A stretch of 34,041 nucleotides of DNA from an uncultured Oscillospiraceae bacterium (GTDB taxonomy: Bacteria > Bacillota > Clostridia > Oscillospirales > Oscillospiraceae), in assembly GCA_905234425.1 (NCBI GenBank), contig CAJOHR010000008.1, positions 1 through 34,041 of the forward strand. Reading direction: 5' to 3'. A program made the position numbers and the translations under genes. Under the pieces are notes generated by a model, which was given only the letters and a program-made list of their open reading frames with translations, searched no databases and was not told the DNA's origin. Shown piece by piece: positions 1 to 7,710 of the stretch. Numbering within the stretch: the stretch's first letter is position 1; each line of letters begins with the position of its first letter.

Positions 1-48
1 TATGGGAGGTGTGCGGCGGCTATATGAATCAGCCGTAAAAAACGATCC

Positions 49-76
49 TTGCGTAATCACGATGTCATGCTATAAT
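49..76 (+). promoter_or_regulatory. Candidate upstream promoter (extended -10)
   Basis: A TTGCGT hexamer at 49-54 is followed, 16 bp later, by TATAAT at 71-76, preceded by TGC as in extended -10 promoters. It reads toward the branching-enzyme gene but lies ahead of a GC-rich hairpin at 106-128, so it may be a distal, attenuated promoter. The first 270 bases hold no convincing gene. Confidence 0.35.
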
Positions 77-105
77 AACTCCATAATCCATTCATGTTTT
101 TGCGG

Positions 106-136
106 GGTCCCGGAGAAAACCCGGGGCCTCTGCTTT
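106..136 (+). terminator. Hairpin in the leader, terminator or attenuator
   Basis: GGTCCCGG (106-113) pairs with CCGGGGCC (121-128) around a 7-nt loop, with one G-U pair, followed by a short T-rich stretch (TCTGCTTTT). It could end an upstream transcript from outside the window or attenuate the promoter at 49-76. The U-tract is weak. Confidence 0.35.
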
Positions 137-174
137 TCCCGTCAAAGGCATAGAATACCTGCAATTAATTTATG

Positions 175-203
175 TGGAAAACAGCGCCGTGCTATGCTAT
201 AAT
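175..203 (+). promoter_or_regulatory. Probable promoter of the glucan operon
   Basis: A consensus TATAAT at 198-203 carries the TGC extension of an extended -10 element. The corresponding -35 at 175-180 (TGGAAA) is poor, which is common for extended -10 promoters. The start codon of the branching enzyme follows 67 bases downstream with a strong ribosome binding site. Confidence 0.5.
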
Positions 204-270
204 GGGTTATCAAGGTTCTGCGGGACGGCCTGCAGAAGGGTATACGACGAAACAATTGGAGGGAAGAAAC

Positions 271-2187
271 ATGCCAAACTTTTCAGATTATGACAGCTTC
301 CTGTTTCACGAGGGAACCAATTACGAGCTTTACAAGAAATTAGGCGCCCACCCGGATGTGGAGAACGGCGTCTCCGGCACCCGCTTTTCCCTGTGGGCGC
401 CCAACGCCCAGTATGTCTCCCTGCTCACGGCCCGAACCGGCTGGGAGCATGAGAACTGGATGTTCCGAAGCCCCAACGATCAGGGCGTGTGGGAATGCTT
501 CCTGCCCGGGGTAGGGGATGGAGACGCCTACCGCTTTATCGTCACCGGCGCTGACGGCGTCCGCCGCTGGAAATCCGATCCCATGGCGTTCCGGGCGGAG
601 ACCCGGCCTGCCAACGCCTCCATCGTCTGTCCTTTGGACACCTATCCCTGGGGCGATGACGAATACCAGGCCAAGCGGGATAACACCAAGGTGCTGGAAA
701 AGCCCATGAGCATCTATGAGGTCCATCTTGGCTCCTGGAAAAAGGCCTACCGGGACGAGTCCGACGAGGACGGCTTCCTGGGCTACCGGCAGCTGGCCAA
801 TGAGCTGGCGGAATACGTCCTCTATATGGGCTACACCCATGTGGAGCTTATGGGGATCTGCGAATACCCCTTCGATCTCTCCTGGGGCTATCAGGTCACG
901 GGCTATTTCGCCCCTACCAGCCGCTACGGCACCCCGGACGACTTCCGGTACATGGTGGATCACCTCCACCAGAAGGGCATCGGCGTGATTCTGGACTGGG
1001 TCCCGGCGCACTTCCCCAAGGACGAATTCGCCCTGGGATGCTTTGACGGCACGCCGCTCTATGAGAACTCCGATCCGCTGCGAGCGGAATTCCCGGTCTG
1101 GGGTACTCTGGCCTTTGATCACGGCAAGCCTGAGGTTCGGGCCTTCCTGATCTCCAGCGCCTTCTACTGGATTAAGGAGTTCCACATCGACGCCCTCCGG
1201 GTGGACGCTGTGGCCTCCATGCTCTATAACGACTACGATCGGTCAGAATGGCGGCCCAACAAGTTCGGCGGCCACATGAATCTGGAAAGCATGGACTTCC
1301 TTCGCCAGCTCAACTATGAGGTCTGCGGCAAGACCACGGGGTATCTCATCGGCGAGGACTCCTCCGCGGAATGGGGCATCACCGAGGATGTGACCCGTGG
1401 CGGCCTGGGCTTTACGCTGAAATGGAACATGGGCTGGATGAACGACACCCTGCGCTACATCGCCCTGGACCCGGTCTACCGGAAATGGCATCACGGCATG
1501 CTGACCCATACGGCGGACTATGCCTTCTCCGAGAATTATGTCCTGGTCCTGTCCCACGACGAGGTGGTCTACGGCAAGCATTCCATGGTGGAGAAATCCC
1601 CCGGCAAGATCGAGGACCGCATGGGCGGCCTGAAGACCGTCTACACCTTCCAGTTCACCCATCCCGGCAAAAAGCTGCTCTTTATGGGCCAGGATTTCGC
1701 TCAGGATCGGGAGTGGAACGTGAAGGAGAGCATTGACTGGCATCTGGCCGACGAGTTCGGTCACAGAGACGTCATGCTCACGGTCAAAAAGCTCATGGAG
1801 ATTTACAAGCGGTTCCCGGTGCTCTACTCCGATTCCAAGGACCCCGGCACCTTTGAATGGATCAACCGCAACGACAGCTGGGCCAACACCATCAGCTATA
1901 TCCGCCGGAATCCCTGGAATTATGACGACGCGGTCCTGGTGGTCTGCAATTTCTCGCCCACCTATCACGCCGATTACTGCGTGGGCGTTCCCCTCGCCGG
2001 ACGCTATGAGCGTGTGTTCAGCACCTACGACACGCTGCCCTCCGGCGGTGGCCCCGGCGAGGTGGGCGGCGATCCCGTCATGCTCACCAATGAAGGGGAG
2101 AGCGACGGCCGTCCCTGCCATCTCCGGTACAGCCTGCGGCCCTTTGAATCCATCATTGTGAAATTCCCGGAAAGCGGGGAGAAATAA
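271..2187 (+). CDS. glgB: 1,4-alpha-glucan branching enzyme (GH13)
   Basis: Transfers alpha-1,4-glucan segments to create alpha-1,6 branches during glycogen synthesis in the cytoplasm. The 638-residue protein has an N-terminal CBM48/E-set region (about 30-130), a GH13 barrel, and a C-terminal all-beta domain. The catalytic residues are visible: nucleophile D312 in ALRVDAVASMLY, acid/base E362 in IGEDSSAEW, and transition-state stabiliser D430 in LSHDEVVYGKHS; these flanking strings are characteristic of GlgB rather than of amylases. An in-frame ATG upstream of 271 exists, but the ATG at 271 has GGAGGG at a good distance and gives the normal family start. Six bases separate it from the next GH13 gene, implying an operon. 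No glgA, glgC or glgP is in the window, so the rest of the pathway must be elsewhere. Confidence 0.93.
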   Translation: MPNFSDYDSFLFHEGTNYELYKKLGAHPDVENGVSGTRFSLWAPNAQYVSLLTARTGWEHENWMFRSPNDQGVWECFLPGVGDGDAYRFIVTGADGVRRWKSDPMAFRAETRPANASIVCPLDTYPWGDDEYQAKRDNTKVLEKPMSIYEVHLGSWKKAYRDESDEDGFLGYRQLANELAEYVLYMGYTHVELMGICEYPFDLSWGYQVTGYFAPTSRYGTPDDFRYMVDHLHQKGIGVILDWVPAHFPKDEFALGCFDGTPLYENSDPLRAEFPVWGTLAFDHGKPEVRAFLISSAFYWIKEFHIDALRVDAVASMLYNDYDRSEWRPNKFGGHMNLESMDFLRQLNYEVCGKTTGYLIGEDSSAEWGITEDVTRGGLGFTLKWNMGWMNDTLRYIALDPVYRKWHHGMLTHTADYAFSENYVLVLSHDEVVYGKHSMVEKSPGKIEDRMGGLKTVYTFQFTHPGKKLLFMGQDFAQDREWNVKESIDWHLADEFGHRDVMLTVKKLMEIYKRFPVLYSDSKDPGTFEWINRNDSWANTISYIRRNPWNYDDAVLVVCNFSPTYHADYCVGVPLAGRYERVFSTYDTLPSGGGPGEVGGDPVMLTNEGESDGRPCHLRYSLRPFESIIVKFPESGEK

Positions 2188-2193
2188 GGATAC

Positions 2194-4266
2194 ATGGAAA
2201 AGCAAAATACAATCGACCCCGTTATTTCCGCGTTATTCAGCGATGAGACAGAGCGGTTCCGCAGCCCTGCGGAGCCGAAGCCCGGCCAGACCGTGACCGT
2301 GCGACTGCGGGGACCGAGGACGGTGGATGCGCTTTCGGTCCGGCTGATGCTCGGGGAAGCTGCAGTCCCCATGATCAGAACAGAGCAAAGCCCCCGCTTC
2401 TCCCTGTTTGAAGCCGCCTTTGTGTGCCCGGAGAAGCCTGTGACCTATCATTTTCAGATCGAATATCGGAATGAGACATACATCTTCCAAAAGGACGGGC
2501 TGAAAAAGCCGGGCGAGGCGCTCGATCCTGCCCTGGAATTCCGCTTTACCCCCGGCTTTCACACGCCGGACTGGGCCAAGGGCGCCGTGCAGTATCAGAT
2601 TTTCCCGGACCGGTTCCGCAACGGAGATAAGACCAACGACGTCCAGGACAGGGAATACGCCTACAACAACCGTCATATCCGGCATATCCACGACTGGTAT
2701 GCGCCCCCGGAACAGGACGACTACCGCTGCTTCTATGGCGGCGACATCGCCGGGATTCTGGAAAAGCTGGACTACCTGCAGGACCTGGGGATCGAGGTCA
2801 TCTATCTGAACCCGATCTTTCTGTCCCCGTCCAGCCACAAGTATGACACCCAGGACTATGCGCATATCGACCCCCATTTTGGCGTCATCGAGGAGGATGC
2901 CGACCTTCCGCTCCGGGATTGGGAGTACCACAACGGGTATGCCAGGACCTACATCACCCGTGTACTGTCGGAGAAAAACACCGAAAAATCCGACGCCCTG
3001 TTTGCGGAATTCTGCGGCGAACTCCACAGAAGAGGTATGCGCCTCATTCTGGACGGCGTGTTCAACCACTGCGGCTCCTTCCACCGCTGGATGGACCGGG
3101 AGGGTATTTATCGGGAAAAGCCGGGATACATCCCCGGCGCGTATCAGGATGAGGCCAGTCCCTATCGGGAGTTCTTCCGTTTCACGGAGGAGTACCCGGG
3201 ATATGAAGCCTGGTGGGGCGTGGAGACATTGCCCAAGCTGTGCTATGAGCAGTCGAGGGCCCTGTGCGAGACCATCTTCGCCATTGCGGAAAAGTGGCTG
3301 AAGCCGCCCTATTCCATCGATGGATGGCGGCTGGATGTGGCGGCGGATCTGGGGCATGATCCTGCCTTCAACCACGCCTTCTGGCGGGAATTCCGGGAGC
3401 GGGTGAAGGCCGTGAATCCCGAGGCGCTGATCATTGCGGAGCACTACGGCGATCCGACGCCCTGGCTCCAGGGGGATCAGTGGGACACGGTCATGAACTA
3501 CGACGCCTTTATGGAGCCGGTGACCTTCTTCCTCACCGGCATGGAGAAACACAGCGACGGTATGCGGGAGGAGCTCTATCAGGACGGCGTCCGGTTCTTT
3601 GCGATCATGGAAAAGAATATGGCCCGCTTCCAGGGGAACTCCCTCCAGTGCGCCATGAACGAGCTCTCCAATCACGACCATTCCCGCTTCCTCACCAGGA
3701 CCAACCGCCGGGTGGGCCGTACGAATTCTCTCGGCCCGGATGCGGCAGGGGAGGGCGTCATTAAGGCGGTGCTTCGGGAGGCTGTGGTGATCCAGATGAC
3801 CTGGCCCGGTGCGCCCACGATCTACTATGGCGACGAGGCGGGGCTTGTGGGGTGGACAGACCCCGACAACCGCCGCTGCTATCCCTGGGGCAGGGAGGAC
3901 GCGGAGCTGATTGCGCTGCACCGCCGCCTCATTGCTCTGCGGAAATCCCATCCCGTACTTCGTACCGGTTCCGTGATCCCTCTGGGCGCGGGACAGGGCT
4001 GGATCTCCTATGCGCGCTTTGACGAAAGGGAATGTGCCGTTGTGGTCTGCAACAACGGCCATGAACCGCGCGGGCTCTCTCTTGACGTATGGAAGGCCGA
4101 GGCGTCGGACGGAACCCGGTTTGATCAGGTGTTTGCCACCTGCAAAAACGGGCATTCCATAGATATCGCCGAGGCCGGAATCGTTGCGGATGGCCGGCTC
4201 CGGCTTCAGATTGCGCCTCAGAGCGCCATGATCCTGATGAAGGCACAGACCCGGCAAGAGATTTAA
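2194..4266 (+). CDS. Neopullulanase/cyclomaltodextrinase-like GH13 alpha-glycosidase
   Basis: A 690-residue cytoplasmic glycoside hydrolase (no signal peptide) expected to hydrolyse maltodextrins, cyclodextrins or pullulan-type linkages. An N-terminal beta domain (about 20-120) precedes the GH13 barrel, which opens with AVQYQIFPDRFRNGD, the typical neopullulanase/maltogenic amylase entry. Catalytic residues are D381 (DGWRLDVA), E416 (LIIAEHYG) and D495 (NHDHSR). An insertion rich in charged residues lies between the second and third barrel strands (about 235-275). The C-terminal beta domain is complete. Translation starts at ATG 2194, just after the glgB stop, with AAGGA upstream. Together with GlgB it would remodel or recycle branched glucans. 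The exact substrate cannot be told from sequence alone. Confidence 0.88.
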   Translation: MEKQNTIDPVISALFSDETERFRSPAEPKPGQTVTVRLRGPRTVDALSVRLMLGEAAVPMIRTEQSPRFSLFEAAFVCPEKPVTYHFQIEYRNETYIFQKDGLKKPGEALDPALEFRFTPGFHTPDWAKGAVQYQIFPDRFRNGDKTNDVQDREYAYNNRHIRHIHDWYAPPEQDDYRCFYGGDIAGILEKLDYLQDLGIEVIYLNPIFLSPSSHKYDTQDYAHIDPHFGVIEEDADLPLRDWEYHNGYARTYITRVLSEKNTEKSDALFAEFCGELHRRGMRLILDGVFNHCGSFHRWMDREGIYREKPGYIPGAYQDEASPYREFFRFTEEYPGYEAWWGVETLPKLCYEQSRALCETIFAIAEKWLKPPYSIDGWRLDVAADLGHDPAFNHAFWREFRERVKAVNPEALIIAEHYGDPTPWLQGDQWDTVMNYDAFMEPVTFFLTGMEKHSDGMREELYQDGVRFFAIMEKNMARFQGNSLQCAMNELSNHDHSRFLTRTNRRVGRTNSLGPDAAGEGVIKAVLREAVVIQMTWPGAPTIYYGDEAGLVGWTDPDNRRCYPWGREDAELIALHRRLIALRKSHPVLRTGSVIPLGAGQGWISYARFDERECAVVVCNNGHEPRGLSLDVWKAEASDGTRFDQVFATCKNGHSIDIAEAGIVADGRLRLQIAPQSAMILMKAQTRQEI

Positions 4267-4270
4267 TATG

Positions 4271-4317
4271 AACCGTGAAGGGGATTCCGGAGTCCGTCCG
4301 GGGTCCCCGCGGTTTCT
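4271..4317 (+). terminator. Rho-independent terminator of the glucan operon
   Basis: A long interrupted stem: AACCG/CGGTT outermost, GGGGA/TCCCC in the middle, CCGGA/TCCGG innermost, with a 5-nt loop. The downstream tract is only moderately T-rich (TTTCTGTC). It starts four bases after the stop codon of the GH13 gene and separates the glucan operon from the polysaccharide operon. Confidence 0.6.
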
Positions 4318-4378
4318 GTCGGGCAGTATGAAACGATCGAAAAAAACCTGCAAAACAGGATAAAAAACCGTGGTAATA

Positions 4379-4407
4379 TTGACATGGGAACAGGATACAT
4401 TTATAAT
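4379..4407 (+). promoter_or_regulatory. Perfect-consensus sigma70/sigmaA promoter of the EPS operon
   Basis: TTGACA at 4379-4384, a 17-bp spacer, and TATAAT at 4402-4407 match the housekeeping consensus exactly. A-rich tracts immediately upstream (around 4340-4367) could act as an UP element. The predicted transcript starts near 4414, leaving a leader of about 90 nt before the first gene. No other clear promoter is seen before 21396, so this one probably drives the whole EPS cluster. Confidence 0.88.
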
Positions 4408-4415
4408 TAAATTTT

Positions 4416-4451
4416 GTTGATATATGCAGCATTTTGCTTGCATTTGACAAC
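4416..4451 (+). promoter_or_regulatory. Stem-loop at the 5' end of the EPS transcript
   Basis: GTTG (4416-4419) pairs with CAAC (4448-4451), and inside it ATGCAGCA pairs with TGC-T-TGCAT around a TTT loop with one bulged T. Because the predicted transcription start is near 4414, this hairpin would sit at the very 5' end of the mRNA. It may stabilise the transcript or be a regulatory element. No known riboswitch core is recognised. Confidence 0.4.
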
Positions 4452-4501
4452 GATTCTGAGTCTTCTGCACGTTACTGATTTTTTCGCGGTTAGGAGAGAA
4501 A

Positions 4502-5980
4502 ATGTACAGACAGAACATACGGGACTGGACAAAGCATCTGGATTTCCTGCTGCTGGACGAATGCTCCCTGGCAATTGCCATGTTTCTGGCCCAACGCCTG
4601 AGCGTTCTCCTGGGCAGGCCCTATCGGGATTTCAATTTCATCGGCTTCTGCATTCTGGTGCTGCTGATCAATTTTGCGGTCATTGTGGCGTTTGATTCCC
4701 TCCGGGGCGTCATGTCCAGGGGGTATCTTCGCGAATTCACCGCGACGGTCCGGCACGCTCTGGCTCTCACTGCCCTTGTGTTTCTGGCAATGATGATTCG
4801 CACCAGGGGCGCGGAGAACGGGGACCTGGTTCTGGTCTTTGCGGTGTTCAATTATCTGCCGATTTCCTATCTGACCCGGACGCTGTGGAAAAAGCTGTTT
4901 CGCCGTTTTTTCAGTTCCCGTGAAGACAAGCGAACGCTTTTGATTGTCACAGACACGAATCATGCCGCAGAGATCCTGGAGCGGACCCGGCAATACTCCT
5001 TTGCGCGGCACACAATCGCCGGCCTGGTACTGATCGACCGGGATGCCACAGGGGAGATCATCGACGGGACGCCTGTGGTGGCGAGCGTTCAGACTGCGGC
5101 GCAGTATATGTGCAAATCCTGGGTGGACGAGGTGTTCTTCTTCCATCCCGCGCTCGACGAGCGCGTAGAAAAGCTGATGAGCGAATGTCGGGAGATGGCG
5201 GTGACCATTCACCTGTATGTGAACCTCCAAGGGGTGGAGGAGAAAAAGCAAACTTTGGAATATTTGGCGGGTTACGAGGTGCTTACCGCCAATATCAATC
5301 TGATCCGGCCCATGGACGCGCTGGTCAAACGGATGCTCGATATTGTCGTGGGGCTTGCCGGAAGCCTGGCGGCGCTGCTGATCCTGCTCCTTTTCGGCCC
5401 TGCGATTTTGATCGCGTCTCCCGGTCCTCTGATTTTTTCCCAGGAACGAATCGGGGAGAACGGAAGGAAATTCAAGATGTACAAGGTCCGCTCCATGTAT
5501 CCGGACGCCGAGGCCCGGAAGGCGGCCCTGTATGGGGAGAGCTCCCACAGCGACGGCATGATGTTCAAAATGGACTTTGATCCCCGGGTCATCGGAAATC
5601 GGATCGGACCGGAAGGGAAGAAGCGCCGCGGGATCGGGGATTTTATCAGGCGAACCAGCCTGGATGAGTTTCCCCAGTTTTTCAATGTGCTGCGGGGAGA
5701 CATGAGCCTGGTGGGCACACGGCCTCCCACGGTGGACGAATGGGAGCGATACCAGTATCACCACCGGGCAAGAATGTCTGTCCGCCCCGGATTGACGGGA
5801 CTGTGGCAGATCCGTCCGGACAAGGATACCATGTCCTTTGAGGACGTGGTGAAGCTGGATACAGACTATATCGCAAACTGGAGCCTTGGCCGGGATTTCC
5901 GCATCATCGGGACAACGGCCGGGATCATACTGAAAACGATTTTCAAGGGAAACCGCACTTCCCTGGATAACAGTCAATAA
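4502..5980 (+). CDS. Priming undecaprenyl-phosphate sugar phosphotransferase (WbaP/CpsE type)
   Basis: Starts polysaccharide repeat-unit synthesis by transferring a sugar-1-phosphate from a nucleotide sugar onto undecaprenyl phosphate at the inner face of the membrane. The 492-residue protein has the long architecture: an N-terminal multi-helix membrane region (about 20-140), a central Rossmann-like region (about 150-260), and a C-terminal polyprenyl phosphoglycosyl transferase domain (about 270-490). The latter has a re-entrant hydrophobic helix, the segment ERIGENGRKFKMYKVRSM, the catalytic Asp-Glu pair D388-E389 in RTSLDEFPQ, and VRPGLTGLWQI. ATG 4502 is preceded by TAGGAGAG. It is the first gene of the EPS operon; the sugar donor cannot be assigned. 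Confidence 0.93.
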   Translation: MYRQNIRDWTKHLDFLLLDECSLAIAMFLAQRLSVLLGRPYRDFNFIGFCILVLLINFAVIVAFDSLRGVMSRGYLREFTATVRHALALTALVFLAMMIRTRGAENGDLVLVFAVFNYLPISYLTRTLWKKLFRRFFSSREDKRTLLIVTDTNHAAEILERTRQYSFARHTIAGLVLIDRDATGEIIDGTPVVASVQTAAQYMCKSWVDEVFFFHPALDERVEKLMSECREMAVTIHLYVNLQGVEEKKQTLEYLAGYEVLTANINLIRPMDALVKRMLDIVVGLAGSLAALLILLLFGPAILIASPGPLIFSQERIGENGRKFKMYKVRSMYPDAEARKAALYGESSHSDGMMFKMDFDPRVIGNRIGPEGKKRRGIGDFIRRTSLDEFPQFFNVLRGDMSLVGTRPPTVDEWERYQYHHRARMSVRPGLTGLWQIRPDKDTMSFEDVVKLDTDYIANWSLGRDFRIIGTTAGIILKTIFKGNRTSLDNSQ

Positions 5981-6022
5981 TACGTCTTTATGCGCCCGGA
6001 TAAAAGGGAACAAATATCGTAA

Positions 6023-6130
6023 CTGTTCACTCCCTTGTGTCATCCTGAGCGTAAGCGAAGGATCTTGAAATCGCGAATAACGCCAAGATTCTTCGTCACT
6101 TTGTTCCTCAGAATGACAGCGACTGAACAG
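6023..6130. repeat. MITE-like palindromic element within the EPS operon
   Basis: A near-palindrome of 108 bp. The outermost arms are CTGTTCA (6023-6029) and TGAACAG (6124-6130). Inside lie TGTCATCCTGAG (6038-6049) and its imperfect complement CTCAGAATGACA (6107-6118), continuing through GAAGGATCTTG and CAAGATTCTTC. From memory, this family (TGTCAT-CTGAG-AAG-ATCTTG) is dispersed in many bacterial genomes. It has no coding capacity. It sits between the priming transferase and the motor-like genes and would fold into a long hairpin in the mRNA, potentially tuning expression downstream. Confidence 0.78.
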
Positions 6131-6162
6131 ATACCAAATATCATGAAATTGGAAGCGTTGCT

Positions 6163-7710
6163 ATGAGAAAACTATCCTATTTGCTGATTCTGATCATTCT
6201 GCTGGGAGGCATCCTGCTCCTGGCCTATGCCCCGGACACCATGTCCCTGATGTTTGTGGCGATCATGGACGTGGTCGTTGTCCTGGGAATTATCTTCGGG
6301 GTGATTCCCGTCCTGTCCTATCTGAGCGGACTCCACAATGGGCTCCTGAGCATTCGGCGCCTGGAGGAGACCCAGGAGAAAAGCACGTGGATCGCACTGA
6401 TGCAGATCGACAGTTTTTTCAAGCAGAACACCCTGGATCAGATGTTCCGGGAGTACCGGGAAAAGCTGAAGGATCAGCGGGATTCCGGGCAGCTTCTCTC
6501 GGATGTGGAGGACTACATCAACGAAGACGTGCTGGCTGTGAAAAGCTGGCAGACAGTGATCCTGCAGGTGCCGGGCACCCTGACCGGCCTGGGAATCCTG
6601 GGCACCTTCGTGGGACTGCTGTCCGGCATCGGCGACGTGACGTTTACCTCCGTGAGCTCCGCGCTTACCAGTGTGCAGACCCTGCTCAACGGAATCCAGT
6701 TGGCGTTCTATACCTCCATCGGCGGCGTGATCCTGTCAATCATGTTCAACATCATGTACCGGATCGCCTGGAACCTCATGCTCCGGGATCTGACCATGTT
6801 TACCGATGAATTCCATAAGAACGCGATCCCCCAGGTGGAGGAGCAGCAGCGGTACCGGGAGCGGAAGGAGATCAATCAGATCGTGGAGCTCCTGGAGCGC
6901 ATCCCCAAGGGCACCTCCTACTCCTCGGCAAGAGGCGACGGCGCTGGCGGCAGCAGCGGAAACGAGCAGGTGCTGATGCCCCAGATCTATGCCGGCATGA
7001 AGAACGGAGAGTTTATCTTCTATCTGCAGCCCCGGTTTGACCTGACGACCCGGAAGGTCATCGGCGGAGAGGCCCTTGTCCGGTGGAAGCACGGCAAGCT
7101 GGGCATGGTCTCACCGGCCGTTTTCATGCCTGTACTGGAGCAGAACGGCTTTATCACCAAGCTGGATCAGTATATCTGGGAGGCAGTTTGCAAAAACATC
7201 CGGGAATGGCTGGATCAGGGCCTGCGCCCCGTGCCCATCTCCCTGAACGTGACGAAAACAGACGTCATGGCCATGGACATCGACGAGGTGTTCACGGAAC
7301 TGATTAAAAAATACAGGATTCCGCCCCGCAGCATCGAGATCGAGATTGCCCAGAACGCCTATCTCCAGTCCCGCGGAACGGCCAATTTCGAGGAGGAGAA
7401 GCTGCGCAGCCATGGATTCCGCGTGGTGGTGGACGGCTTTGACGGGGACTTTATCGGTCTGCAGATCGACGAGAGCTTCAACGCCGACGCCCTGAAGGTG
7501 GATCTTCGCGCTGTTTCGGACGCCTCGCTTCCCGGCATTTTTGAGCAGGCCAGAAAACTGCAGCTTTCGCTCAGCGCCGAGGGCATCGAGAGCATGGAAC
7601 AGCTTTCCTCCCTGCGCAAATACGGCTGCACGGAGGGGCAGGGGTATTACTTCTCCAAGCCCGTTTCCGTGGAGGAATTCCTGGAGATGACAAGGGGCGA
7701 TAAGGCATGA
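6163..7710 (+). CDS. MotA/TolQ/ExbB-type proton channel fused to a degenerate EAL domain
   Basis: A 515-residue membrane protein. Helices are at about 4-23, 27-57, 132-158 and 178-204. The latter two carry the proton-channel family signatures VPGTLTGLGILGTFVGLL and AFYTSIGGVILSIMFNIMYR, closest in feel to ZorA/MotA. A cytoplasmic linker with a charged helix (215-247) and a Gly/Ser stretch (255-267) leads to an EAL domain (about 272-510). Present: E303 (EAL), N362, E394, D424, K445, E473, Q493. Altered: the second Asp of DDFG is G425, the second Glu of ExTE is Q397, and the segment between K445 and E473 is about 8 residues shorter than usual. It is therefore predicted to bind c-di-GMP with little or no phosphodiesterase activity. 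The next gene overlaps its stop by 4 nt and encodes the MotB-like partner. The ribosome site (GGAAGC) is weak. Confidence 0.88.
   Translation: MRKLSYLLILIILLGGILLLAYAPDTMSLMFVAIMDVVVVLGIIFGVIPVLSYLSGLHNGLLSIRRLEETQEKSTWIALMQIDSFFKQNTLDQMFREYREKLKDQRDSGQLLSDVEDYINEDVLAVKSWQTVILQVPGTLTGLGILGTFVGLLSGIGDVTFTSVSSALTSVQTLLNGIQLAFYTSIGGVILSIMFNIMYRIAWNLMLRDLTMFTDEFHKNAIPQVEEQQRYRERKEINQIVELLERIPKGTSYSSARGDGAGGSSGNEQVLMPQIYAGMKNGEFIFYLQPRFDLTTRKVIGGEALVRWKHGKLGMVSPAVFMPVLEQNGFITKLDQYIWEAVCKNIREWLDQGLRPVPISLNVTKTDVMAMDIDEVFTELIKKYRIPPRSIEIEIAQNAYLQSRGTANFEEEKLRSHGFRVVVDGFDGDFIGLQIDESFNADALKVDLRAVSDASLPGIFEQARKLQLSLSAEGIESMEQLSSLRKYGCTEGQGYYFSKPVSVEEFLEMTRGDKA

Noticed and set aside
2-202. 66-codon open frame at the start of the window
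   Set aside because: It runs through two promoter-like sites and a GC-rich hairpin and shows no domain or ribosome site.
2233-4581. Very long open frame on the minus strand (782 codons)
   Set aside because: It lies opposite the real GH13 gene in the GC-rich third-codon shadow, has no ribosome site and no recognisable domain, and reads like codon-bias noise. The same holds for the long minus-strand frames opposite 12.4-16 kb, 23.5-25.2 kb, 27.6-29 kb and 31.4-33.4 kb.
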